Source: Verrucomicrobiota bacterium | Lineage (GTDB): Bacteria > Verrucomicrobiota > Verrucomicrobiia > Opitutales > UBA953 | Assembly: GCA_009924535.1 (NCBI GenBank) | Contig: RFRI01000001.1 | Location: 1-31,234, forward strand | Direction: 5' to 3' | DNA: 31,234 nucleotides | In this document: positions 16,961-25,073 of the stretch, in pieces | Numbering within the stretch: the stretch's first letter is position 1 | Layout: each line of letters starts with the position of its first letter | Notes under the pieces: generated by a model | Told to the model about the DNA's origin: nothing | Database searches by the model: none | The model's input: the letters and a program-made list of their open reading frames with translations, nothing else | Program-made: the position numbers and the translations under genes

Positions 16961-17269
16961 ATGGAAAACACCTCCCTCGCTCACCACCTCATCCTGGCGG
17001 GCCTCCTCTTCGTCCTGGGCCTGACCGGCGTGCTCCTGCGCCGTAACCTGCTCGTCGTCTACATGTGCCTCGAGCTCATGCTCGCCGCCGCCACGCTCGC
17101 GCTCGTCGCCTTCTCGCGTTTCAACCGCACCATGGACGGCGCCGTCCTCGTCTTCTTCGTCATCACCGTCGCGGCCGCCGAGGTCGCCGTCGGCCTCGCG
17201 CTCATCGTCGCCCTGTTCCGCAAGCGCGGCACGGTGCAGTCCGACGCGCTCACCACCCTCCGCGACTAA
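16961..17269 (+). CDS. nuoK: NADH-quinone oxidoreductase subunit K
   Basis: NuoK is a small three-helix complex I subunit. The 102-residue protein has the two membrane glutamates essential for proton transfer in this family: Glu38 in VVYMCLELMLAAA and Glu73 in VAAAEVAVGLALIVALFRK. The length is normal. It begins 10 nt after nuoJ; the gap reads TGATCTTTCCGCC before ATG and has no Shine-Dalgarno. The same CTTTCCG element recurs before nuoL and nuoN. Confidence 0.95.
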   Translation: MENTSLAHHLILAGLLFVLGLTGVLLRRNLLVVYMCLELMLAAATLALVAFSRFNRTMDGAVLVFFVITVAAAEVAVGLALIVALFRKRGTVQSDALTTLRD

Positions 17270-17278
17270 GCCTTTCCG

Positions 17279-18843
17279 ATGCCTTCCGACCTTTCGCCCC
17301 TGGTCCACTGGATCCTCTTCCTGCCGCTGGGAGCCGCCGCGCTCTCCGCGCTCTTCCTCCGCCGCGCCGGCGGCCTCGCCGCCTGGTTCTCGACCGCGAC
17401 CGCGTTCGTGATCGCCGGCCTCTCGCTGAAGCTCCTCACGTCGGCCACCGCGGACGTCACCTGGCATGTCGAACTCGCGAAGTTCGGCGGCGTCAGCCTC
17501 GGCTTCGGCTACCTCATCGACGCCAACGCCCGCCTGATGCTCTTCGTGGTGTCGTTCGTCGCCGCCTGGATCCACCTCTTCTCCGTCGGTTACATGCAGG
17601 AAGATCCGGCCCGCGGCCGCTTCTTCGCCGGCCTCTCGATCTTCATGTTCTCCATCCTGGGCATCGTCGTCGCCGACAACCTGCTCATGACGTTCATCTA
17701 CTGGGAACTCGTCGGCTTCAGTTCGTACATGCTGATCGCGCACTACTTCGACAAGGATTACGCCGCCGCCGCCTCGAAGAAGGCGTTCATCGTCAACCGC
17801 GTGGGCGACCTCGGCTTCATCCTCGGCATCGCGATGTGCCTCTCGCTCTACGGCACGCTCGACTTCGCCGCGCTCAAGGACCACGCCGCCGCCGCCAAGA
17901 CCATCCCCGTCGCCGTCGGCGCGCTGCTCATGTGCGGCTTCCTCGGCAAGTCCGCCCAGTTCCCGCTCCACGTCTGGCTCACCGACGCGATGGCCGGCCC
18001 GACCCCGGTCTCCGCGCTCATCCACGCCGCGACGATGGTCGCCGCCGGCGTCTACTTCATGGCCCGCGTGAGCTTCCTGCTCGCCCCTGAGGTCCTCCAC
18101 TTCATCGCGATCTCCGGCGCCGGCATGGCCGCGCTGGCCGGCCTTTGCGCCCTCGCCCAGACGGACATCAAGAAGTCCCTCGCCTACTCGACGCTCGCGC
18201 ACCTCGGCATCATGGGCTGCGCCCTCGGCCTCGGCCACCCCGAGCTCGCGCTGATGCACATGGCGATGCACGCGTTCTTCAAGGCCACGCTGTTCCTCGG
18301 CGCCGGCTCCGTCATCCACGGCTGCCACCACGAGCAGGACATGCTCAAGATGGGCGGCCTGCTGAAGAAGATGCCGCTCACCGCCGCGACGTTCATCGCC
18401 CGATCATCCCCGCGGGCTCGCTCGAGCCGATCGAACACGCCCTCGGCGAAGTCGCCTTCCACCTCGCCGCTCCCTCGACGATCGTCGGCCTGCTCTCGCT
18501 TGTCCTCGGCTTCTTCGGCGCGCTGAAGTTCTACGGCACCGTCCGTGGCGCCGACGCCCTCCAGGTCGTCTCGCCGCGCGCGTATCATCTCCTTGAGCAC
18601 CGTTGGATGGACGGCCTGTACCTCTGGTACGTCGACGCCGTGCAACGCCGCGTCTCCGAGTTCGTCGCCTTCCTCGACCTGCTGATCATCAACGGCGTCG
18701 CCGTGCGCTGGATCGGCGGCGGCGTCCCCGCCGTGCTCGGCTACCTTACCGGCCGTTCGTTCCACCGCGGCCAGACGCGCGCCTACGCGCTCTGGATTGT
18801 CCTCGGTTCCCTCTTCCTGGCCTGGTTCCTCATCGCTCGCTAA
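17279..18843 (+). pseudogene. nuoL: NADH-quinone oxidoreductase subunit L, broken by internal deletion and frameshift
   Basis: NuoL is the distal antiporter-like pump of complex I, normally a little over 600 residues. Here residues 1-374 (17279-18400) are a good NuoL: Glu143 in YWELVGFSSYML, Lys224 in GKSAQFPLHVWLTDAMAG, and HAFFKATLFLGAGSVIH. After LKKMPLTAATFIA the frame turns to nonsense and stops at 18526. The true C-terminal part (IIPAGSLEPIEHALGEV to AWFLIAR) continues in another frame and ends at 18843. Compared with E. coli NuoL about 90 residues are missing at the join, including the TM12 region with its lysine. The missing length must be 1 modulo 3. nuoM and nuoN downstream are intact, so this is a recent lesion or an assembly error. 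Confidence 0.85.
18392..18412 (+). other. Deletion junction in nuoL
   Basis: Left of here the frame encodes PLTAATFIA; right of here, in the +2 frame, it encodes IIPAGSLEPIEHAL. The expected stretch with a FFSKDEIL-type motif and the following helix is absent. The exact breakpoint cannot be fixed without an intact relative. Confidence 0.7.
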
Positions 18844-18846
18844 TTC

Positions 18847-20394
18847 ATGGACACTTTTCCCGCCACGCTCCTCGCGCTCGCCATCACGGCCCCGATCCTC
18901 GTCGGCCTGATCCTGCTCGCCGGACGCGACCTCCCTCGCAGCTTCGCCTCCGGCTTCGCGTTTGGCGGCTTCGCCATCCCCGCCGTCCTCGGCCCTTGGC
19001 TCCTCGTCCTCTGGTCCAACCCCAGCACCGCGCCGCAGCAGTTCCAGTCCGAAGGATTCTGGGGCTTCGGCTTCGCGCTCAACGGCCTCGGCGCGCCGCT
19101 CCTCGCGATGACCTCGCTCGTCGGCCTGGCCGCGGGCATCAAGGCGCTCACGCAGGAAGTGGAAGGACGTAACACCTACCTCGGCCTCATCCTCTTCATG
19201 CTCGGCGGCACGCTCGGCGTGTTCGGCACCAACCACCTCGTCGGGTTCTATTTCTTCCACGAGTTCGCGCTGATCCCGACGTTCATCCTCACCCTCTTCT
19301 GGGGCGGCGAAGGCCGTCGTCCGGCCGCCATGCAGATGGCGATCTATCTCACCGCCGGCGCCATGGCGTCCCTCGCGGGCATCCTCATCGCGATCGACGC
19401 TTCCGGCGTCGAGTATGGCGCGGCCACCTTCGAAAGCGTCGCGCACGGCCTCCAGGGCGCGAAGTCCATCCCTGCCGCCACCGGTGCGCTGGTGCTCTTC
19501 GGCCTCGGCACGCTCGCCTCGCTCTTCCCCTTCCACTCCTGGGCCGCGCCCGGCTACTCCGCCGCGCCGACCCCGGTCTCGATGCTCCACGCCGGCGCCC
19601 TGAAGAAGTTCGGCCTCTACGGCATCATCCTCCTCGGCCTCAGCAGCCTCGACATCACCGGCGGCGCGCTCGGCACGTGGTTCCTCTGGTTCGCCCTCGC
19701 CAACGTCTTGCTCGTCGGCCTGATCTGCCTCGCGCAGCGCGACCTCAAGCAGCTGCTCTCCTGGAGTTCGGTCGCCCACATGGGTCCGATCTTCCTCGGC
19801 ATCTGGGTCTGCGGCGTCTCCGGCAAGGCCGACGGCCTCGACGCCGCCGCCTTCCTGATGGTCGCGCACGGCCTCTCCTGCGCCGCGCTCTTCCTGCTTG
19901 CCAACGCCGTCCGCGCCCGCGCCGGCACCTATCGCCTCGACGAACTGGGCGGCCTCGCCACGCGCACGCCGATCCTGGCCGCGCTCTTCGTCGCCGCCAC
20001 CATGGCTTCCATCGGCCTGCCGGGCTTCGGCAACTTCTGGGGCGAAGTCGGCGTCTTCCTCGCGCTCCGCGCCCAGCCGCTCTGGCTGCAGGCGCTCGTC
20101 GCCTCGACCGTCGTGCTCTCCGCCGTCTACGCGCTCCGCGCCGTGGCCGCCACGTTCTTTGGTCCGGCCTCCGAGGCGCTCGAGAAGCGCTTCGCTTCCG
20201 CGCCCTTCGGCGACCTCGGCTGGGCCGAACGCTTCGCGGTCTTCCTGCTCCTCGGGGCTTCGCTGACGATTGGCTTCGTGCCTTCGCTCGTGACGAAGTC
20301 CGTCAACCCCTACGCCGCCGGCATCACCACCTTCTCCCAACATAACGCCAAGGCGCCCTTCAAGGCCGCTCCCGTGGTTCCTGCCCAGCGCTAA
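18847..20394 (+). CDS. nuoM: NADH-quinone oxidoreductase subunit M
   Basis: NuoM is the middle antiporter-like subunit of complex I. The 515-residue length is normal (E. coli 509). The TM5 glutamate is kept (Glu139 in FHEFALIPTF), as are a TM8 lysine (Lys254 in GALKKFGLYG) and the TM12 glutamate (GFGNFWGEVGVF). The TM7 lysine, which in E. coli sits five residues before the PLHGW proline, is not there: the stretch reads FGLGTLASLFPFHSW and Leu223 takes its place. The following LPDAH motif is also changed to AAPGY. The start is 3 nt after the nuoL tail. Pumping by this subunit may be altered. Confidence 0.93.
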   Translation: MDTFPATLLALAITAPILVGLILLAGRDLPRSFASGFAFGGFAIPAVLGPWLLVLWSNPSTAPQQFQSEGFWGFGFALNGLGAPLLAMTSLVGLAAGIKALTQEVEGRNTYLGLILFMLGGTLGVFGTNHLVGFYFFHEFALIPTFILTLFWGGEGRRPAAMQMAIYLTAGAMASLAGILIAIDASGVEYGAATFESVAHGLQGAKSIPAATGALVLFGLGTLASLFPFHSWAAPGYSAAPTPVSMLHAGALKKFGLYGIILLGLSSLDITGGALGTWFLWFALANVLLVGLICLAQRDLKQLLSWSSVAHMGPIFLGIWVCGVSGKADGLDAAAFLMVAHGLSCAALFLLANAVRARAGTYRLDELGGLATRTPILAALFVAATMASIGLPGFGNFWGEVGVFLALRAQPLWLQALVASTVVLSAVYALRAVAATFFGPASEALEKRFASAPFGDLGWAERFAVFLLLGASLTIGFVPSLVTKSVNPYAAGITTFSQHNAKAPFKAAPVVPAQR

Positions 20395-20406
20395 GCTTTC
20401 CGTCCG

Positions 20407-21933
20407 ATGATTCCTTTCCTCGCCGATATCGATCCGGTCTTCAAGGTCCTGGCCCCGCGCCCGGCCGACTGGCTGACCATCCTCCCGGAGATCGCCGTCG
20501 CCGGCCTCTCGCTCCTCTGCCTGCTGCAGGCGATGTTCCTCCCGAAGGCGTTGCGCTCGCTCATCCCGATCACCGCCCGCGCCGGCCTGATCCTCGTCGC
20601 GATCATGGCCCTGACCAACGGGCCGTGGGTCCAGTCGGCCGACGTCGCCTCGTTCGCCGGCCTGCTCCGCCAGAACTTGCCCACCGACGGCGTGCGCATG
20701 GTCTTCCTGCTGTCGGCCCTGCTGACGAGCTTCCTCGCCGAAGGCTTCCTGCGCGAACGCGACGCCGCCGTCGCGGACTATCACCACGTGCTGCTGGTCG
20801 TGACCGCCGCGTTCATGCTCCTCGCCCAATCGAACCATTTCGTCACGTTCTTCCTCGCGCTCGAGACGGCCGCCGTCGGCCTCTACGTGCTCGTCGGGTA
20901 CCTGCGTCGCAGCGAAGCCTCGCTCGAAGCCGGCGTCAAATACCTCGTCGCGGGCGGCCTCAGCTCCGCGCTCCTGCTGATGGGTATCGTCCTTGTGTAC
21001 GGCGCGCTCGGCTCGGCCGGCGTCGCCGACTCGCTCAACTTCACCCAGATCGGCAAGGCCCTCGCCGCCCAGTCCGCCGCGCACACCGTCTCGCCCCTGA
21101 CGCTCACCGGCATCGCCCTGATCCTCGGCGGCGTCGCCTTCAAGCTCGGCGCCTTCCCCTTCCATACCTGGATCCCGGACGTCTACCAAGGCGCCCCGAC
21201 GCCGACGACCGCCTTCCTCGGCACGGCCTCCAAGGCCGCCGGCGCGTTCACGCTCGTCCTCCTCGCGACCGGACCGTTCGCCCCGATCGCCATGAAGCTT
21301 GCCCCGTTGCTCGCCGTCGGCGCCGTCCTGACCCTGCTTGCCGGCAACCTCGGCGCCCTCGCCACGATCGACGTGAAGCGCACGCTCGCGCTGTCCGGCG
21401 TCTCGCACGCCGGCTTCATCCTCGCCGCCGTCACGGCCGCCCTCGTGGTGCCGGGCGTCACGGCCGTCGGCTACGACGTCGAACAGGTCGTCGTCATCTA
21501 CCTCCTCGCCTACGTGATCGGCACCTTCCTCACCGCGCAGGCGCTCGTCTCGCTGCCGGCCGTCGAAGACCATCGTCGCCCGCAGCTCGCCCTCCGCGGC
21601 CTGCTCCGTCGCTCACCGCTTCTCGCCAGTTCGCTCGGCTTCGGCATCGGCTCCCTGGCCGGCGTGCCACCCTCCGTGGGCTTCATCGCCAAGCTGCTCG
21701 TGCTGACGCTGCTCGTCTCCGCCAAGCTCTGGTGGGTCCTCGGCGCCGCCCTCATCGGCGTCGCGATCAGCATCCATTACTACTTCTCGATCCTCCGCGA
21801 AGCGGTGGTCCGCCCGACCGAGGACAACGAGGAACTCGCCCCGCTCGAGATCCCGTCCGGCACCCGCTTCCTGATCGGCGCGCTCACCGCGGCCTCGATC
21901 ATCGGCGGACTCTTCGTCCTCTTCGGACGTTAA
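20407..21933 (+). CDS. nuoN: NADH-quinone oxidoreductase subunit N
   Basis: NuoN is the antiporter-like complex I subunit nearest the peripheral arm after NuoK. The 508 residues keep the expected charged membrane residues: Glu153 in LALETAAVGLYVL, Lys178 in EAGVKYLVAGGLSSALLL, Lys246 in AFKLGAFPFHTWIPDVYQGAP, Lys276 in LGTASKAAG, and a TM12 lysine in PPSVGFIAKLLVL. It ends the nuoJKLMN operon. The gap to nuoM carries TAAGCTTTCCGTCCG before the ATG. Its stop codon overlaps that of the convergent xer gene in TTAA, so there is no room for a separate terminator. Confidence 0.95.
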   Translation: MIPFLADIDPVFKVLAPRPADWLTILPEIAVAGLSLLCLLQAMFLPKALRSLIPITARAGLILVAIMALTNGPWVQSADVASFAGLLRQNLPTDGVRMVFLLSALLTSFLAEGFLRERDAAVADYHHVLLVVTAAFMLLAQSNHFVTFFLALETAAVGLYVLVGYLRRSEASLEAGVKYLVAGGLSSALLLMGIVLVYGALGSAGVADSLNFTQIGKALAAQSAAHTVSPLTLTGIALILGGVAFKLGAFPFHTWIPDVYQGAPTPTTAFLGTASKAAGAFTLVLLATGPFAPIAMKLAPLLAVGAVLTLLAGNLGALATIDVKRTLALSGVSHAGFILAAVTAALVVPGVTAVGYDVEQVVVIYLLAYVIGTFLTAQALVSLPAVEDHRRPQLALRGLLRRSPLLASSLGFGIGSLAGVPPSVGFIAKLLVLTLLVSAKLWWVLGAALIGVAISIHYYFSILREAVVRPTEDNEELAPLEIPSGTRFLIGALTAASIIGGLFVLFGR

Positions 21934-22877
21934 CGCCCCTTGCCCCGCCCGCGAGGGTGGTGGCGACGGTGCGCGTCCGACAAGGCCGTGCGATCGACCG
22001 ACGTATAGATCTGCGTCGTGGCGATGTCGGCATGGCCGAGCATCTCCTGGATGGAACGCAGGTCCGCGCCGCCTTCCAGCAGGTGCGTCGCGAAGGCATG
22101 GCGCAGCAGGTGCGGCTTCACGGGCACCGACACGCCGGCGCGCTGCGCCGCCTGTTTCACGCCGAGCCAGAAGGTCTTGCGGGAGATCGCGACGCCACGG
22201 GCACTGAGGAAGAGCGCGCTTCCCGTCTTGGGGCGCACGAGCTTTGGTCGGCCGGCCTTGAGGTAGGCATGTAAGGCAACGAGCGCCGTCTCGCCGACGG
22301 GCACGACCCGGTCCTTGGAACCCTTGCCGGTGACGCGCACCAAAGCCGAGTCGACGTCGACGGCCTGAATTTCCAGCCCACAGAGTTCGGAGATGCGCAG
22401 GCCGGAGCCGTACATCATCTCGAGCATCGCGCGGTCGCGCAGGCCCTGCGGCGTGCCCGTGTCGGGCGCGGAGACGACCTTGGCGGCTTCTTCGACGCTG
22501 ATCATGCCAGGCAGCTTGCGGCGGAGCTTCGGCCCGTGGGCGAGCTCGGTGAAATCGTCGCGGCGAAGGCCACTGCGGACCAGGTGGGCGGAAAAGGAAC
22601 GCACCGCCGAGAGCCGGCGGGCCATCGAGGCGGCTGCGTGGCCCTTGCGGTCGAGCGCGCGTGTCCAGGAATCCACGTCGCTCAGCGAGACTTCCGTCCA
22701 GTTCTTCCGGCCAGCCCGGCCGCAATGGGCGGCGAAGCGGACCAGGTCCGACTCGTAGGCCTCCGTCGTCAGCTTCGCGGCGCCACGCTCGAGCGAGAGA
22801 TGGGCCAGGAAGGCGTCCACCGGTTCCCGGAGGTCGGGAGGCGCCGTCTCACGGCGGACTCGGGGCGGCTTCGGCAT
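21930..22877 (-). CDS. Tyrosine recombinase XerC/XerD
   Basis: Xer recombinases resolve chromosome dimers at dif with FtsK. The 315-residue protein has a SAM-like N-terminal core-binding domain (about 18-105) and the catalytic domain with Arg161 (GSGLRISEL), Lys185 (TGKGSKDR), His256 and Arg259 (HLLRHAFATHLL), His282 (LGHADIATTQIYT) and nucleophile Tyr291, then the typical HPRG-like end. All catalytic residues are present. XerC and XerD cannot be told apart safely here. No dif-like 28-bp palindrome was noticed nearby. It is convergent with nuoN and divergent from argA, so it appears monocistronic and chromosomal rather than part of an integron or phage. Confidence 0.92.
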   Translation of the reverse strand: MPKPPRVRRETAPPDLREPVDAFLAHLSLERGAAKLTTEAYESDLVRFAAHCGRAGRKNWTEVSLSDVDSWTRALDRKGHAAASMARRLSAVRSFSAHLVRSGLRRDDFTELAHGPKLRRKLPGMISVEEAAKVVSAPDTGTPQGLRDRAMLEMMYGSGLRISELCGLEIQAVDVDSALVRVTGKGSKDRVVPVGETALVALHAYLKAGRPKLVRPKTGSALFLSARGVAISRKTFWLGVKQAAQRAGVSVPVKPHLLRHAFATHLLEGGADLRSIQEMLGHADIATTQIYTSVDRTALSDAHRRHHPRGRGKGR

Positions 22878-22889
22878 GCGTCATCAGTA

Positions 22890-22925
22890 TTGCCCCGCCC
22901 GCCCGGGAGTCCATAAGGATTGAGC
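22890..22925 (+). promoter_or_regulatory. Candidate promoter of argA
   Basis: TTGCCC (22890-22895), a 16-nt spacer, CATAAG (22912-22917; 4/6) and 8 nt precede the ATG at 22926. An AAGGA at 22915-22919 could instead be a Shine-Dalgarno; both readings cannot hold on the same transcript. Confidence 0.35.
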
Positions 22926-24251
22926 ATGTCCAGCCAGCGTGAGCGCGCCATGAAGCCGACCGACCTCCGGGGAATCCTGCGGTATGTCCCGATGTTCCGT
23001 GACCACGTGTTCGTCATCGCGGTCGACGGCTCGATCGTGTCCCACGAGAACTTCGCGAACATCGTGACCGACATCGCGGTCCTCCGCAGCCTCTCGATCA
23101 AGGTCGTCCTCGTGCACGGCATCGGCCAGCAGCTCGTCGGCCTCGCCGGCGAACATAACATCGCGCTGTCCGATGTCCAGGGCGAGGGCCCCATCGACGC
23201 CACCACGATGTCGCTCGCCCGCGAAGCCTCCGCGCTCGTCTCGCAGTCCGTCCTGGAGAACCTTTCCCAGGCCGGCCTGCGCTGCGCCATCACCAACGCC
23301 GTCCGTTCCACCAAGATCGGCCGCATCAAGGGAGTGGACCACCTCTACGCCGGCAAGGTCGAGAAGGTGGACGCCGTGATCCTGAAGTCGATGCTCTCGC
23401 AGGACATCCTCCCGCTCGTCACGCCGATCGTGTGCGACCGCGAAGGCCAGTCGCTGCGCGTCAACAGCGACCATCTCGCGATGGAACTCGCCTCAGCCCT
23501 TGGCGCTTCGAAGCTCATCTACCTCACGCCGTTCAGCGGCCTGCAGGTCAACGGCGTCGTGCAGCTCAACCTGCCCGAGGACGACCTCAAGCGCCTGCTC
23601 GCGGACAAGTCCGCGAAGCTCGACCCGCGCATCCGCAGCAAGGCCGTCCAGGCCGCCAAAGCCCTCGACAACGACGTCCCGCGCGCCCACATCCTCGACG
23701 GCCGCGTCTTCGGCTGCCTCCTCACCGAGATTTTCGACAAGGTCGGCCTCGGCACGATGGTGCACGCCAACGACTACGACCGTATCCGCCAGGCCAAGAA
23801 GAAGGACGCCCAGGCCCTTTACAACCTCGCCAAGCACGGCGCCAAGACCGACGCGCTCGTCGCCCGCACGCGCCAGCAGATCGAGCAATCCTTCGCCGAC
23901 TTCTACGTCTACGAGATCGACGACAGCATCATCGGCTGCGCGGCCCTGCGCGCCTACCCGGGCGGCAAAATGATGGAGCTCGGCGCGGTCTACGTGCAGC
24001 CGTTCTACCATGGCCGCGGCGTCGGCAGCAAACTCGTCGAATTCGCCAAGCGACAGGCCAAGAAGCTGGGCGCCAAGAAGCTGATCGCGCTCACGACGCA
24101 GACGCAGGGCTTCTTCCAGTCGGCCTGCAACTTCGTGCCGGGCGCGCTGACGGACCTTCCCGCCGAGCGCCGCAAAGCCCTTAAGGATAGCGGCCGTAAT
24201 TCGCAGGTGCTCTCTTTCTCGCTCAGCCGCCTGAGCGATTCGGTGCGCTGA
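22926..24251 (+). CDS. argA: N-acetylglutamate synthase (amino-acid N-acetyltransferase)
   Basis: ArgA makes N-acetylglutamate, the first step of arginine synthesis. The 441-residue protein has the classical two-domain layout: an amino-acid-kinase-like domain (about 25-280; HENFANIVTDIAVLRSL, VVLVHGIGQQL, VNSDHLAMELASALGA) and a C-terminal GNAT acetyltransferase domain (about 295-440; MMELGAVYVQPFYHGRGVGS, the acetyl-CoA loop, and LTTQTQGFFQSACNF). The length matches E. coli ArgA (443). The ATG at 22926 is chosen; a TTG two codons upstream and an ATG eight codons inside are possible alternatives. In this family arginine feeds back on the kinase-like domain. It converges with the UDG-like gene, 3 nt between stops. 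Confidence 0.94.
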   Translation: MSSQRERAMKPTDLRGILRYVPMFRDHVFVIAVDGSIVSHENFANIVTDIAVLRSLSIKVVLVHGIGQQLVGLAGEHNIALSDVQGEGPIDATTMSLAREASALVSQSVLENLSQAGLRCAITNAVRSTKIGRIKGVDHLYAGKVEKVDAVILKSMLSQDILPLVTPIVCDREGQSLRVNSDHLAMELASALGASKLIYLTPFSGLQVNGVVQLNLPEDDLKRLLADKSAKLDPRIRSKAVQAAKALDNDVPRAHILDGRVFGCLLTEIFDKVGLGTMVHANDYDRIRQAKKKDAQALYNLAKHGAKTDALVARTRQQIEQSFADFYVYEIDDSIIGCAALRAYPGGKMMELGAVYVQPFYHGRGVGSKLVEFAKRQAKKLGAKKLIALTTQTQGFFQSACNFVPGALTDLPAERRKALKDSGRNSQVLSFSLSRLSDSVR

Positions 24252-24254
24252 GCC

Positions 24255-25073
24255 TCAGCTCGTCGCGAAGAAGCCGCGCTGCTTCTCGCTGATCGGCAGG
24301 CCGAGTTTCTCCATCACCAGCAGGAAGTCCTCCCAGACGGCCCGCTTGGCAGACGCGCTCGGATTATGCAGCAGGTAGTTCGGATGGTAGGTCGGCATCA
24401 GCGGCACGCCGGAGAGGTCGAACCACTGGCCGCGGGCCTGCGTGATGCTCGGCGTGCGACCGTGCAGCGCCTCGAACGCCTGGGCGCCGAGCGCGACCAC
24501 GATACGCGGGGCGACGACGTCGACCTGCGCGCGGAGATACGGAAGATTGAAGGCGAGCTCGCGCGCGGTGGGCGGGCGCTTGCCATACTGCGTCGGCGGC
24601 TCGGGGCGCCAGACCATGACGGGGACGAGATAATAGTCAGCGGGACTGATGGCGGCGGCGCCGAGGATCTTCTGAAGCAGCTCGCCGGACGCGCCGGCGA
24701 AGGCCTTGCCGGCCTCCATCTCTTCAAGCGACGGCGCTTCGCCGACGAACACGACCTTGGCGTCGAGCGAGCCGTGGCCGAGCAGAGCACGATGCGCACC
24801 TGTCAGATGCTTCTTCGTCTCGACGCACGCGTCGACGAGTTGCCGCAGCGCCTGTATACGTTCGGCCTTCGTGCCGGCGGGCAAAGTGAAGATCGGCGGG
24901 TCCATTCCACCAGACTTGAACGTAGAGACTGGTGCCGAGGGAGGACCTCCGACCAAGGACTTCAACGTGGACAGGGAGTCATCTGATACGCTGATACGAC
25001 GGACGCCGGCGGCCTTCTGGCGCTTAAGCTCCTCCAGGAGGATGTCTAAGGCCTCTGCGGGGTCGTCGATCAC
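24255..25073 (-). CDS. Uracil-DNA glycosylase family 4-like protein without Fe-S cysteines
   Basis: The protein resembles family 4 uracil-DNA glycosylases, which remove uracil from DNA: motif A VFVGEAPSLEEMEAGKAFAG (108-127), VALGAQAFEAL (193-203), RGQW (214-217) and the late motif TYHPNYLLHNP with His230. Family 4 enzymes hold a 4Fe-4S cluster with four cysteines, but this protein has only Cys83; the usual KCRPP stretch reads VWRPEPP. The start is taken as the GTG at 25073, which overlaps the phhB stop as GTGA and gives 272 residues; a longer frame would overlap phhB by about 100 nt. Residues 1-75 are a proline/serine-rich linker of unknown use. Whether it still cuts uracil is uncertain. Confidence 0.8.
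   Translation of the reverse strand: MIDDPAEALDILLEELKRQKAAGVRRISVSDDSLSTLKSLVGGPPSAPVSTFKSGGMDPPIFTLPAGTKAERIQALRQLVDACVETKKHLTGAHRALLGHGSLDAKVVFVGEAPSLEEMEAGKAFAGASGELLQKILGAAAISPADYYLVPVMVWRPEPPTQYGKRPPTARELAFNLPYLRAQVDVVAPRIVVALGAQAFEALHGRTPSITQARGQWFDLSGVPLMPTYHPNYLLHNPSASAKRAVWEDFLLVMEKLGLPISEKQRGFFATS

Noticed and set aside
18380..18420. Programmed ribosomal frameshift in nuoL
   Set aside because: There is no slippery heptamer at the join, and a frameshift alone would not explain the loss of about 90 conserved residues.
18145..18843. Separate gene overlapping the end of nuoL
   Set aside because: Its first part is out-of-frame nuoL and only the part after about 18400 is protein-like; that part is the displaced NuoL C-terminus, not a new gene.
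18184..21573. A very long open frame on the minus strand, over 1,100 codons
   Set aside because: It lies antisense to nuoL-nuoM-nuoN, and its product is almost only Glu, Arg, Asp, Gly and His, typical of a shadow frame in GC-rich DNA. The plus-strand genes are certain.
21930..22877. Integrase of a mobile element
   Set aside because: The protein has XerC/D features and length, sits between housekeeping genes and has no attachment sites, tRNA target or phage genes nearby.
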